From NCBI GenBank assembly GCA_963576735.1, contig OY755171.1, positions 21,240,182 to 21,304,181 of the forward strand: a stretch of 64,000 bases of DNA. Reading direction: 5' to 3'. Positions 32,536-44,142 of the stretch are shown one piece after another. The DNA is from Bedellia somnulentella. Its lineage: Eukaryota; Arthropoda; Insecta; Lepidoptera; Bedelliidae. How positions within the stretch are numbered: position 1 is the first letter of the stretch; the number at the start of each line of letters is the position of its first letter. The position numbers were made by a program, and so were the translations under genes. The notes beneath the pieces are model-generated. The model was given only the letters and a program-made list of their open reading frames with translations. It was not told the DNA's origin and did no database searches.

Positions 32536-32643
32536 TTTATTGACATGATCTCGCAGCACGTTACAGTACACCAGCGCCATGGTTTCCAGCGCCATGAACG
32601 TCAAGCAGCCGAGCACCCACGGCACGAGGAAAGATACGTTCTC
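32536..32643 (-). CDS. Internal exon (108 nt, phase 0) of a host multi-pass membrane protein gene
   Basis: On the minus strand CTATTTTATTCGCAG precedes it and GTGAGTATTTG follows, both strong splice sites. The 36-residue product starts E-N-V-S-F-L-V-P-W-V-L-G, is dominated by a hydrophobic, membrane-helix-like stretch, and ends V-L-R-D-H-V-N-K. Base composition is much more GC-rich than the AT-rich flanks and third positions are C/G-rich, as expected of a conserved exon. Both ends are phase 0, as is the exon at 12045-12104, which could follow it (R-D-H-V-N-K then Q-F-D-A-I-C). The family was not identified with certainty; a small insect tetraspan-type protein is a guess. No partner exons were recognised on the minus strand between 33 and 64 kb. 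Confidence 0.75.
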
Positions 32644-32654
32644 CTGCGAATAAA

Positions 32655-32922
32655 ATAGGTTATGGACATAAATCTCACGTCGCATCATCAAAATATAACT
32701 AGGTTTTGGTAAGCAATTCATCAGGTGTTTATCAGTATGGTTTCGGAAATGTACGTATAATTTTCGTATATTTTTTACGTTTACTGAGAAAAAAAATAAA
32801 AATGTCTGTCTGTTAAGGCAGTTACGGACATTAATTTCACGTCATAGAATAAAAAACACTAGGTTTTGGTAAGCAATGTTTTCAGTAAGGTTTCGAAAAT
32901 GTTCGTATAATCTTACGATATA
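32655..32922 (+). repeat. Diverged direct repeat of about 105 bp
   Basis: 32659-32772 and 32819-32922 share ACTAGGTTTTGGTAAGCAAT, GGTTTCG-AAATGT-CGTATAAT and GACAT-AATNTCACGTC. It is an old tandem or dispersed duplication directly upstream of the exon at 32536-32643. Confidence 0.8.
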
Positions 32923-33049
32923 AAGGCATGAATTCACAATTAAGACAAAGTAAGCAAAATGAAAGCCAACTTTTTTAGTTGCACAAGTTCATTGTACTTT
33001 ATAAGTTTATCAGCAAGAAGTTAATGAGTGCAAGTTTGTAAAATATTCT

Positions 33050-33112
33050 GTTTTGGCTAGGATTCAAACCTCAGTTCAAACAGCTACTCAGATTGTCGCA
33101 CGACGACGACCA
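33050..33112 (-). mobile_element. tRNA-like SINE-head remnant
   Basis: The minus strand contains GGTTTGAATCC, a B-box match, with an A-box-like AGATAGTTTGGTCG about 45 bases before it. Degraded; the limits are uncertain. Confidence 0.35.
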
Positions 33113-33641
33113 AACTATCTCCGATAACTACTTATGTTTGCAAAATATCCCACATCACGGAAATATTTGTTTGTGGTTTCGAAATAAAACATTTTGATTT
33201 AAAACCTGGGCCGTGTAAGTACAAGTATTTCATTGACTCCGCGACTTTGTAATAAAAACTAAAACTACAAGTCTCAGGAAGTTTATCCATATTAAGTCAA
33301 TTTGCGAGCGATTACTGACTACCAAGGCGGAGTACTTAAGTGCTATTGAAGTTTGATTGATTGAGCACACATATTAAAGTGATTGATTTATGTATCACTT
33401 ACAATATACTTTTAAAAACCGCGTATAGTTATTAGTAGTGAACGTTTAAGTTTATTTGAGTTTGAGTATATTAAATGATATCTATTACCCATGCTGCGCC
33501 ATTATTATCCTCTATTAGCTAAATCAAATAAGGGATTTGCCAAAAAAAGTACATTCGAATTAATAGTTCGATTTACGAGTAGTTGCAACTCTGATAAAAC
33601 AATGCAATTTCCTTAAAGATTTTCCGAAGGAATTTAATTGC
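33113..33641. other. No recognised feature
   Basis: AT-rich sequence without coding content or identifiable repeats. Confidence 0.5.
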
Positions 33642-34039
33642 CTTGTTGACGTATCTTTTGATGAATTACCGAAATAATTTATTTTATGGTTATTACTCTA
33701 CCTCACTGAATTATATATCTCTAAGGTTGCAAAAGTCAATATGACTTCATATCCATCCCCATCACCTTCCAACATTAACTACAATCACTAGAAATATTAT
33801 TATATTTCTACACAGATATAGCTAGCAGCTATAACTACCTCTTGTTGACGTATCTTTTGATGAATTACCGAAATAATTTATTTTATGGTTATTACTCTAC
33901 CTCACTGAATTATATATCTCTAAGGTTGCAAAAGTCAATATGACTTCATATCCATCCCCATCACCTTCCAACATTAACTACAATCACTAGAAATATTATT
34001 ATATTTCTACACAGATATAGCTAGCAGCTATAACTACCT
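33642..34039 (+). repeat. Perfect 199-bp tandem duplication
   Basis: 33642-33840 and 33841-34039 appear identical at every base read. Each unit begins CTTGTTGACGTATC and ends GCTATAACTACCT. The second unit abuts a tRNA-derived SINE. Both units seem to include the SINE target site and the first bases of its head, so the duplication post-dates the SINE. Confidence 0.93.
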
Positions 34040-34366
34040 TCGTGGTCTAGCGGTTAAGCGCTTGGTTTTAAGTACGGAGGCCTCGGGTTCGATTCCCGAG
34101 GGGTGGTACCCTTACAAATTTAATTTGTAAGATTTAACAAAGTTTGGAAGGATATTGTAGGCTTGAATCACCTGATTATCCCAACATTAAGACGATTCCG
34201 TGCTTCGGAGAGCACGTTAAGCCGTCGGTCCCGCGGCTGCTATTACGGTAGTAGTCGTTAGTCTGCCAACCCGCAATTGGCCAGCGTGGTAAACTATGGC
34301 CAAATCGCCCTATGTAGGGTAGGCTCGAGTCCCTTGGTGGGAACAATATATGGGCTGTGAGGATGT
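34036..34366 (+). mobile_element. tRNA-derived SINE (family distinct from R-B)
   Basis: The head has A box TGGTCTAGCGGTTAAG and B box GGGTTCGATTCCCG. The body contains GTGCTTCGGAGAGCACG and GCCGTCGGTCCCG, words of a SINE lineage widespread in arthropods. Target duplication AGCTATAACT lies just before the head and after the end (34372 region). Confidence 0.88.
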
Positions 34367-34379
34367 GAGGAAGCTATAA

Positions 34380-34995
34380 CTTTATCACTACTATCCCATT
34401 ATTTACATAAGGCCTCTTAGAAAAATGTTACGGTACCCTGTATAGTATATGGTGTATAAATACTCGAGACAGACAATTATAGCAAACTTTTTTTGATTCC
34501 TTTTAATTGTTTGTGTTTGTAAGTTTAATTTCCATGTTTGCCTATAAAAATACAACTTTTTTCAGGTCATTATTTTAAATGGATTATTGTAGATGAATTT
34601 AAACAAATTCAGATTGGTGTGTCTCCAACTAAAATCCAACTGACGAGAAACCTCTTTCAGCCTTATTGTGTTTTCGAAATAAATTGCTGAGAAAACTATC
34701 TATAGAAAACTTGTGGAAGCTGACACGGGAAGCAAATCGTTCAACTTTGAAAAATACAGAGCGTTTTGGTCTGTTTTGCAAGTTTATTAGTTTTGTCGGT
34801 AAACTGTATGTAAATACAATTGTATGCGCTGGCTGTGACATTTGTATTCTTTCGTAAAATATATTTCAAGTTAAAAGAGGCATAACAATTTTTCCCACAT
34901 AAGTATGACTTTTTGTTTGACTTTCTCAGGAATTCAAGTAATATGTTTGTCTCATAACGTCATAACTTACTTTTTTATAGTTTTTTTTTTCATAC
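34380..34995. other. No recognised gene
   Basis: Two opposed open frames of 60-70 codons (34629-34857) are mutual shadows without recognisable domains. Confidence 0.45.
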
Positions 34996-34999
34996 TTTT

Positions 35000-35170
35000 T
35001 GCTGTGTAATATCATAAGTACAACAACACGAATCCATTTGTTGTATTGGGGTGTTGTCAGAGGTAGTAAATGTTGGATAATAAGGCTGGAAACCCATCAC
35101 CAACCATTATTAATTTTAAAATCTTTTAGTCACTTCTCTTTCGAAGGTGGTTGAGGAATTATTTTGTTAT
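35000..35170 (+). mobile_element. Highly diverged R-A copy
   Basis: Retains GCTGTGTAATATC, GGAAACCCATCACCAACC and GGTGGTTGAGGAATTA in R-A order. Confidence 0.6.
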
Positions 35171-36053
35171 TAAATGAGATCCACAAAAATCCACTGAAAA
35201 CGTTATTATTAAACGTATACACCTACACAAAAAGAAAAAATAATGACTAAAAGTAAAAATAAATATTCAGTAGTGAATGCTACCAATAATGAGGGCACTC
35301 TATATTGTTCCGAAACTTACATTAGCGGATAATTAAGCTCGAAGAGAAGTGTTTCAAAGGCAATGTTGTAATAAATGAGAGAAGGCTTTCACATATTTAT
35401 TTCATTTGGCCTTTGTGCAAGCGAAGGTTAATTTCAGTATAGAGGAAATAATTATTTTCCTAAAATAATTATACTCGTACCACGTACACACTTATTATAT
35501 GTTATTAGTAATGATATAAATAAAAGTTTTTTCTACAGTTTGCTTTGTATTAATTGAGTATATACTTTTCCTGAACTTACCCCACCAAATATAGTAGTGC
35601 ATAATCCTACTAGGTGTTGTGACACCGACCATTTTCCAGATGTCCCAGAATAGCTAGTTTTTTTTATTATGTTAACCATACATAGACAACATTGTAAAAA
35701 ATACGGTGATCTGAGATGTAAAATAGATACAGGAGTATCTGGTTTGATTTACAACTAGAACTATTTTCATAGCTTCAAAAATTTGTGTATATTTAAAAGC
35801 CCAGGCAACATTCTTTTCAGCATTTTTGTGTTATTCGCGACTATACCACGATGCAGATTTGTATTTGTCATTATCAGCTTAGTTATGGTTGTATATGATT
35901 ATTAATGAGTATATTGATTCGAGTCCTGAATGATGTACGTTCCTTTGAAAATGATTAAACATCAGAAAATAGCATAGAAATTAAAATCGGTTAAGAATTT
36001 TAAGTACTTTTGGTGAATATAATGATACTAATCACAAAACGCAAACACTACTT
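35171..36053. other. No recognised gene
   Basis: AT-rich. The last 40 bases (ACGCAAACACTACTT) belong to repeat R-C, which the next element interrupts. Confidence 0.5.
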
Positions 36054-36303
36054 GCTGTGTAGTGTCGGCTTAGAATAGCACTACCCCATTTCTTCCGGTG
36101 GGTGTACGTAAAAGGCGACTAACGGTATTGGGGCTTTTAAGGGATTTTTGGGCGATGCGGTTGGAGACCCATCACCAAGAACCTTTATTTCACCATCTAT
36201 TCCCCACGCACCTTCCAAAAGTGGCTGAGGAATTTCTAATTCCTTAGCTCTAGCTACCCCTTTCTTGGGATTTATAGCCGTGAGTATATGTATGTATGTA
36301 TGT
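36054..36303 (+). mobile_element. R-A SINE-like repeat, full length, with a resolved empty site
   Basis: It interrupts repeat R-C. ACGCAAACACTACTT before it and TACTTAAAAG after it correspond to the uninterrupted ACGCAAACACAACTTAAAAG near 31013-31033. The target duplication is about TACTT (5 bp). Confidence 0.93.
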
Positions 36304-36357
36304 ACTTAAAAGTAAAAAAAAAGAAACAATGATAGAAGAATTTCGCGCTGGCAGCCA

Positions 36358-36434
36358 TTGACACGGTGGCTCAATTGGCAGAGCGACGGGGGCGTATAAC
36401 CGAGGTCGCGGGTTCGATTCCCGCCTGTGTCGAA
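36358..36434 (+). tRNA. tRNA-like sequence (repeat R-C)
   Basis: The 7-bp acceptor stem pairs fully with one wobble (GACACGG with CTGTGTC). The D stem GCTC/GAGC and T arm GCGGGTTCGATTCCCGC are good. The anticodon arm offers only three pairs, so the folded RNA is probably not a functional tRNA. It is homologous to 31072-31151. Confidence 0.55.
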
Positions 36435-36875
36435 ATTGAACTCGGCTGACTTGAAGTGTTTATAACAAAGTCATTTTTACGAAGTGACTTTTGTGTCATG
36501 ACCAAAGTTTAATTAAAACTTTGATATTATAAAACCTTATAACTTTCGAATTTGCAAAGTGGTTTAAGGCTGAATAACACAAAGTTTTTATTACTAAAAG
36601 GATTTTTGTGCTATTTGACGAACATACAATAAGAATAATCATTATTTCATTGCTATATTTATAATCAATCGAAGTCTTTTGAAAGAGTGGTGGAAATTTC
36701 ATTAATAACCTGTTGTTATATCAAACATAAGTAAAAAATCAAATTTCAAGCACTTACTCTTTGCTCTAAATACTTGTGTTAGAAATTAAGCGCAGTGATC
36801 TATACTTAAATGAAGATTGAACGAAGTTTACAAGTCGAGTCGGGCTCATGCACATTGTATTCCGTTTTTTTCTAT
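36435..36875. other. Repeat R-C tail, no gene
   Basis: GTTTAATTAAAACTTTGATATT and neighbours (36505-36570) recur at 45225-45290. Nothing else was identified. Confidence 0.5.
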
Positions 36876-36879
36876 ACAC

Positions 36880-37015
36880 AATACATACATACATACCTTT
36901 ATTTTTACCATCTTTTCCCCACTTAACTTCCAAAAGTGGCTGAGGAATTTATAATTCCTTAGCTCTGGCTACCCATTCTAGGGAAATATAGCCGTGAGTA
37001 TATGTTTGTATGTAC
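36880..37015 (+). mobile_element. R-A fragment, 5'-truncated
   Basis: Starts in the R-A middle (CCTTTATTTTTACCATC) and ends GCCGTGAGTATATG. Confidence 0.85.
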
Positions 37016-37279
37016 ATACATACATAAAAAGTAAAAAAAAATATATTCGTAGTTTAAACATGATAACGAAATGTGTTCTTGCTGCGCGTAAATGATAATT
37101 ATATTATTAACAAGTGTACCGCCCCATTGCATGTTATCCATGGGATGTCTTATTTTTTAAATATCTGCTCTTCAACTAGGTACTGCTTCCCCTTATAAAA
37201 AATTGCGTTATAATATATACCCTCTGTTGCTAAAGGATTTTCAGGTTTTTATAGATAGAATACTTTTATAGATACAAAT

Positions 37280-37425
37280 AGAGAAAGTGCTTTAAAAGGC
37301 AGGCGTCCGATGTGGAAATAATAGAAGAGCGTGTATGAAAAGATTGATGAATGTAGACGAAGCTCGAGAGGTTTACCAGGATCGTACAAAATGGCGATCG
37401 ATAGTCTCTGCCTACCCCAATAATT
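37280..37425 (+). mobile_element. RTE LINE 3' fragment
   Basis: AAAGGCAGGCGTCCGA through GATCGTACAAAATGGCGATC to CTGCCTACCCCAAT. The terminal hairpin and ATGT tail are missing. Confidence 0.85.
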
Positions 37426-37429
37426 TTAT

Positions 37430-40190
37430 GAATCAGTTGAGTAGTTATGGACAAACACACAAACAAATCTTTCCTCGCAAATTTTCTTTATTTCGTTATT
37501 TTACAACCATTGAATTATTTGCTTAAAACGAATACTAATAGATTTTAATTGCTAATACAATATTATTTTCTCAAGTTGTACTTCTGCTGATTTAATGGAA
37601 AAGCTATCAAATTCCGAGCCCAAACGATTAGTATTGCTAATCCAATTGTAAATATTCAATATGGTTGATCAACTTTTTTTGTTCCGTCCGTTGTAAATTA
37701 TGTTTGTTTTTTCATACAACTGATTAAATTAAAATGCCTTGGTTTAAATTTTTGTAAACCAACAATATTTCAGATGACAATAAAATGACAACGTTAGACA
37801 AAATACACTTGTATATTGGTATGCGTAAATAATGTTTTTGTGTTTAATCCATTGATTATATAATTGAATGCAGCTCAGACGGGAAGCGTTTGGTTAGCTA
37901 CGCTTTATTCTCGCCCATAATTCCGCAGAGTCTTAAGACAAGGGTATTCTACCAATACGAAATAATGAATAAGAGATCAAGAATACATGAGATCCGTCAC
38001 CAAAGACCTATACCTAAATATTGTTGCTTGTTTAGAAAATGAAGCAATATTATTACACATACATTAAAATTATTGCCTAAAAATGCGCAGTTCATGGAGT
38101 AATATCATCTAATAATGACGTAATATTGTAAAGGTTGGTGGTATTTGAAGCGTTTCAGTAGTTGTTTATATAGAAACGCGTGACACATGAAAAGAATGCT
38201 TTGGCCATTGTCTACCGAGCTGGATAAGTGCAGGTTAGCGGATTAGATCCTAATTTAATACTAGTATTTGACCACTTCATAAGGTCACTCATTAATCCCC
38301 TCAACTGATCATCCGTGACGATCCATTTGATAAAGTATTACTGTTTGTATGCCATGCTATGCCATAAGTTTAGTTTACTCCAACTCGTCTGGAATCACAG
38401 ACGATTAAAAATACGCTACAAATTCATTCACCTTCTAAAAAAAGAAATGCTCAGTCTCCAAACACAAATAACTGTGAGATCATAAAATTATTAACCAAAT
38501 ATAAGTTCCAGATGCCAAAATCTCGAGTCTCAAGTATATGGATAATTGGATTGAGGACAACATCAAAAGTAATTAAATTCATACGAAACTGGAACTTAGA
38601 AAATTACTTTAATTTTTAAATTAAAAATTAAGTTGGTCACTGAAGGTTGAATGTTATTGTAAACTCAAGTTATTTAATTAAATCGACGTTCGTTGCAATC
38701 CTATAGCTAGTCTTGTAAATATTGTGCCTCATAAAAACATACCTAGGTGAACATAATAACAAAGTTATTTTTAATAAGCGTGTATTTGATACGTTCGACT
38801 AAAGCGATTATAAACAATCCTCTATACCACCTATTTATTATATAACATTTTTCAAAAGGTCCTGTCCATTTATGCAGTAAGTATCAAATTAAGAGGAATT
38901 GGGCGACACGATATATATCGTTAAGATTTTAAACAAGTCTTCTGCTTTTAAAAATATTAAAAGCAATTATCCAATCATCAGGACTTTTTCGAGAAAATCT
39001 TCAGGGACGTTGACATCCGTAATTGACATCGAACCCATGTTGCATTGATTTAATTTTGTGCTGAGTCTTGTTAAAATATCTATTGTTTACTACTATCAGT
39101 AAATAAAGCGTTACTTAAAGGAATTTAAAAAATAATAATAATTCAGTTTTTACAAATAAAGATAAAACAAAAGACGTCCCATCATAGCTGTATCGGAAAC
39201 GTGCTTCTACTAAATGAGCCTAATAAAATGTACAACATACCACGTAGATACAAAAATGAGTTACTTTAGTTTGTTGAGGCACGTTTTAGTAAAAAGGCCT
39301 TTTATAATAAGGCCTCTTTCTTTTCCCAAGTCAACTAGTAAAAGTGTACCTTTACTTCTTCAATTTATTGCCATAAGTAAAGGTATGAAAGATAAGTTTT
39401 ATTTCCCTTTATGGTAATATTTTTTATAACAATTTGTTTACATAAAATTTACACGTCTTAGGACGTAAAGTTATGTGTAACTCCTATAGTAAATGAACCA
39501 CATTTGACTGTGTAAGCCTCATAAAGAAGTAGAATAAATGGAAAATTTTTGACAAAATCTGCCGCTATTCATCTTAGGGTGTATGACGTCATTATAAATT
39601 AAGTACGTGGAATGTACCAATCTAGATTTTACTCGTCTACGCGGAGCAAAAAGGATGTATATGAGTTTATCCGTTTATGTATGCATGTAAAACAATTACC
39701 TTTTAAAAGTACCTAGTAACGTTTAGTAAGGATACCTGCAGTCAAGTGAAATTCAGATTATCTGTTCTTTTACTTTTGCGGCCATGATATTTAAGATTCT
39801 ATCAGTTCATTACAACATGATTTTAATTTAAAACCTTTTTGCATTTTATACCTTTGACTCTTGATATTTCGTTTTTTGTTTATATTATCTTTAACTTAGG
39901 TTTACATAGTTGTTAGTTTAAATAAAACGGTTTAAATTTCACAATTCATAAGCTTATTTATCGGCGATTTCATTGATACTAAACCCTAATATAGCTGCCA
40001 TACAAAAGTAAACAGTAATTTGAGTTATTCTGACGCTCGGCGATTAGTCGCGCGGACCACCTACGTCGTTGCCACTCCATTACGACTAGCGCCACGGCAG
40101 ACCGTGGTGAAAACTAATCAGGAATTTTTAAGAGACATTCTTTATTTTGATTAATTTTCCTTATCCTGACCCCAAAAGTATCTAAGTATC
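37430..40190. other. 2.8-kb AT-rich stretch without recognised genes
   Basis: Only short open frames (for example 39214-39417) without identifiable motifs. No inverted-repeat element ends were resolved. It may contain intronic or intergenic host sequence. Confidence 0.5.
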
Positions 40191-40194
40191 TGAG

Positions 40195-40520
40195 AAATAG
40201 TATATTAAGCTTGAGGAATTATGTATCGCTTTCTTTATTTTGGGTTCTCTCTGGCTCTCAAAAAAAATTCAATACCTTCCCTTGGCACTAGATGGCGTTG
40301 CTTTACTTTTACATCGCGGTATGAATTCTTTTAAACTTTTCTATATATGGGTAGGAGATCACCCAATTATGCAATTATGCATCACTTTACTTAAATTTAC
40401 ATAGTCGTATATACAATTTTTGAAGATCTATAGTCGCGGCTATAGGTTTTAATAAATGTTTAATATAGCGCTATATGTGTCTAGTATAATTTAGTAGAAA
40501 CTTACGACTTATAAAAGTCT
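40195..40520 (+). repeat. Helitron-like dispersed repeat R-F, copy 1
   Basis: CCTTCCCTTGGCACTAGATG and CATCGCGGTATGAATTC are shared with 51595-51807. The GGC-ACTAGATGGCG word is common in lepidopteran Helitron-derived repeats. Confidence 0.65.
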
Positions 40521-40527
40521 AGAGTTC

Positions 40528-40745
40528 ACGCCGATTATCCCCGAAGGGGTTAACATGGGCAGAGGTGCTTGTACTCTGAACGCTACGTGACATTGTCATC
40601 TGGTGTTCAGAGTACCCACATTTTGCTTAGACAGTGTACTCACGTGATGAGGGGCAGGCCTTTAGCCGTTCTTGAACGAATACACTAACATATATCTAAG
40701 TATAACTTAGTAATGTGGGTTTACTCATTAATATATTCAAATTAA
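40528..40745 (-). mobile_element. R-B SINE fragment (tRNA head lost)
   Basis: CACGCCGATTATCCCCGAAGG marks the SINE 3' end on the minus strand. Homology fades after the GAACGAATACACT block. The following 40735-40880 matches 56635-56790. Confidence 0.8.
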
Positions 40746-40972
40746 CCTTTACAAGGTTTTGATATCACAATGTATGACAGTAAAGATACTGATTAATAAA
40801 ATTAAAATAAAAATTATTTTATCACACTATTCTAAAGTCAACTTAAAAAAATATACATTTGGTGTTTAAACAACTGGTGTTATGGGTGTATGAATTTATA
40901 AAACTTTGTAGTGACATGACAGATAAATCCATTACATAATGATGGGTGTTATAACGTCTTATTTATTATTAT

Positions 40973-41217
40973 TTCAGTAACAATATAATCCCAATGGCCA
41001 TTAGCGAGTTAATACCTCATCTTTCAATCTGCTTATTTGGTGCATTTTGTTGGTTTCGAAATCAGAAAGAAGCATTTATTTGAATCAAAAAACTGTAGTA
41101 CTGCCCTATTTTCCTACAAAATAAGTTGAGAAACTGTTGATTCCAAAAATGTGGTAAGCCTGGACTAGCCTAATATTGATTGATATACAGATAAACTAGT
41201 ATTTATATCGTATCAAT
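40973..41217 (+). repeat. 245-bp direct repeat, copy 1
   Basis: TTTCAGTAACAATATAATCC through ATTTATATCGTATCAA, nearly identical to 41699-41943 (a handful of substitutions by eye). Confidence 0.93.
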
Positions 41218-41218
41218 A

Positions 41219-41437
41219 TCGCTATCGCCGTTTTGTACGAATACACTGTCACATGACTAAGTACAACTCAGCCATGTGGGTTTCCTCACGATGTTTTCCC
41301 TCACCGTTAACAACCATGATAAATTAACCACACATATGTCTTTAGAAAAGACAAATTGGTGTAGGCCCGACCCAGGATTTGAACACTAGTCGTTTGCACG
41401 ATAACCGAGTGTTCTACCCACTGGGCTATCACGGTTG
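41219..41437 (-). mobile_element. R-B SINE fragment (3' part lost)
   Basis: Retains B box GGATTTGAACAC (read inverted) and A box CCCACTGGGCTA. It starts abruptly at CTATCGCCGTTTTG, next to the first direct repeat. Confidence 0.85.
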
Positions 41438-41698
41438 CTTTCCATAATATAAAGTTAAAGCTACACAATTCACTAAAAACTCGTATCCTGTGAACGTCCG
41501 ATGAAAAAGCAGCGGTACGTTTTTCGTAAACTTAATTTCAATGCTATTATACAAACGCAAACAGGCACTGAATGTTTCATAACTTTAATAGTTAATTCGC
41601 TTCTCATCTCAGAGTAAACAGATTGGTACTTCGATATTGAACAATCACCTAACTTAAATAACTTGCGCAAATGCTATGCATTATTATAAGTATAGATT

Positions 41699-41943
41699 AT
41701 TTCAGTAACAATATAATTCCAATGGCCACTAGCGAGCTAATACCTCATCTTTCAATCTGCTTATTTGGTTCATTTTGTTGGTTTCGAAATCAGAAAAAAG
41801 CATTTATTTTAATCAAAAAACTGTAGTACTGCCCTATTTTCCTACAAAATAAGTTGAGAAACTGTTGATTCCAAAAATGTGGTAAGCCTGGACTAGCCTA
41901 ATATTGATTGATATACAGATAAACTAGTATTTATATCGTATCA
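41699..41943 (+). repeat. 245-bp direct repeat, copy 2
   Basis: Second copy of 40973-41217, immediately preceded by TTATTATAAGTATAGAT. That sequence resembles the reverse complement of a Helitron 5' terminus. Confidence 0.93.
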
Positions 41944-43756
41944 AGTATGCATGACATGAGAGTAATTTTATGATGAATCACACATTTTGATTGCGGCGTG
42001 TCTAGGAAGAGGTTTGAAACTGATTTCAAACTAAAAGTTTCACAAGGACTTCGTTGCAGTATCGTTTCACCGTGTGTTCTGGACCTAACGTAACTTACAC
42101 ATACCCGAAAAGATGGCTTTTAAATATCACATTTTGTTTACATCAACTGGTGCTCAGAGTACTCACGTTATAAGGGTTATATGGGTTTTCGTATGATGTT
42201 TTCTCTCACTGTTTTCAACCTTGGTTAATTTGAACTTGATTTGAACTCACATCTTCTGCATTAGTAGCGGTAGTAGTAGATAACCCTCAGAATTAATAAT
42301 ACCCCAGCAAATAAAAGGAGTTAAATGAGAAAAAGAATTCCTACTAAGGATGATATAAAATCAATTAAAATAATATGTTTAAAAAAAAATACAGCCTAAA
42401 TTAAAAAAGGCAGCTTCAAATAAACAGGAATCTAAAAATCTTGAACTCCTTGCCGTGTTTGTGAGTAGTCAAAGAATAAATGCTTGTTAATGGTTCCGCC
42501 ACAGCACCGTACTTCATTACAAACGATTCGAAAAAATATCTTGTGATCTTCACTAATGAATCTGGAAGAAATTGCTCAAAGGCGTTGAATATTTGGTAGC
42601 CTGTAATTTCTAACTAAATAGTTAAGTATTTACTTTTTAATATCTTATCAAAACCAGACCAGCCTTACGAGTAAATTGTATATAATATCAAAATTTTAAT
42701 TAAACTTTAGTCACGTTACGAAATTAATTTTATTTTTACGGAATTAATTTTAAAAATGATAGTAGCATTATGTTAATTAAATGACTGGATGTCCACAACC
42801 TTTGCGGAATTACCATAATTAGCGCTGATGCTGCCATTTCGCTACTAAAGTTTTTAATGGAATTAGAATTAGCTGCTAAATTTTAACTTAATCTCTGGTA
42901 ATATCAGTTAACTTTATAAAAACTATTTAAACTAAAATTATGAAAATGAAGTGTCTGTGAATTATAATTTCGCGGAATGCGGCGAGAAATATCAGATTTA
43001 AAATACCATTTTGATAGCAAGTAAATGCAGCATTTGCTTGTACGCCGACACAACACCGCTATCGTTTATTATTATAAGATATTTTTCTGAGAAAAGCTGA
43101 TCATTGAATGTCGAAGCCAGAAGCCGTCGTCCAAACAAACAAGCTTTGTGATGTCGGACATTTGTATTGAATCCGTGACAATGGCTGCTTTTGTACGCTC
43201 ATGAATAAATGATGTAATCTACACTGGAAAGGAATGTTAAGCATTAGTTCTTATTTGAAAACAAAAAACATACTTAGGTACTTACTAGCTAAGGCTACTG
43301 CGTGGTTTACTTCACAATAAGTTATCTACAACCATACACAGCCGCCATTCGGATTAAACGAACATATTTCTTTGAACCAAACGCGCCTGAATTTTGTGAT
43401 AAATTCCAACGAAATCCTCTTCATACAAATATAATTTGTTGCAAATTTAAAAAGTTCTATTTCAATTTTTTTTTATTACAAGATTATTAAACGCTTTTTC
43501 ATGAGAAGTAATACTTTTTCTGCGTAAAAATATACATACATTTTCGTTTACTTTAATGTATATTATTATGTGAAGAATAAAATTTAATATATAATTTTAA
43601 GTCAATTACGCAGAAGTATATATTATTTTATTTAATAATTCATGTAATGTCGAAACGACGAATAATCAGGGATAAATAAAAATGATTTTTATTATTTGTA
43701 TATAACAATTTTGGTACAATTTTGATCAATGGAAATCTTTCTTATTTTGTTTACAT
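41944..43756. other. AT-rich stretch without recognised genes
   Basis: 42125-42265 contains a decayed R-B SINE scrap (CAACTGGTGCTCAGAGTACTC). 43302-43490 is open for 62 codons but has no identifiable domain. Confidence 0.5.
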
Positions 43757-44000
43757 ACATACATATTCTCACGGCTATAAATCCCTAGAAGGGGTAGCCA
43801 AAGCTAAGGAATTAGAAAATCCTCAGCCACCTTTGGAAAATTTAGTGAGGAAACGATAGTTAAATAAAGGTTGTTGGTGATGGGTCTCCAACCGCACATC
43901 GCCCGAAAATCCCTTAAAAGCCCCACTACCGTTAGTCGCCTCTTACGTACACCCACCGGAAGAAATGGGGTAGTGCTATTCTAAGCCGACACTACACAGC
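43757..44000 (-). mobile_element. R-A SINE-like repeat, full length
   Basis: CATACATACATATTCTCACGG through AGCCGACACTACACAGC. Confidence 0.93.
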
Positions 44001-44142
44001 ATTTATTTTGTTTAATGCTTTTAATTTTTATTTAATAATTAATTATCGTAAGATTAATCAGCTATAAACTAATAAAATATTTGCTGAGGTTGCTGCCAGT
44101 TATGGGATCATTTCAGAGTTTTTTTTTAAACATTAATTTAAT

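Noticed and set aside
36358..36434. Functional tRNA gene
   Set aside because: Acceptor, D and T arms are good but the anticodon arm pairs only three bases and the sequence is a dispersed repeat.
40973..41943. Direct repeats as LTRs of a retroelement
   Set aside because: No TG...CA termini, primer site, polypurine tract or target duplication; the interior is a SINE fragment and anonymous sequence.
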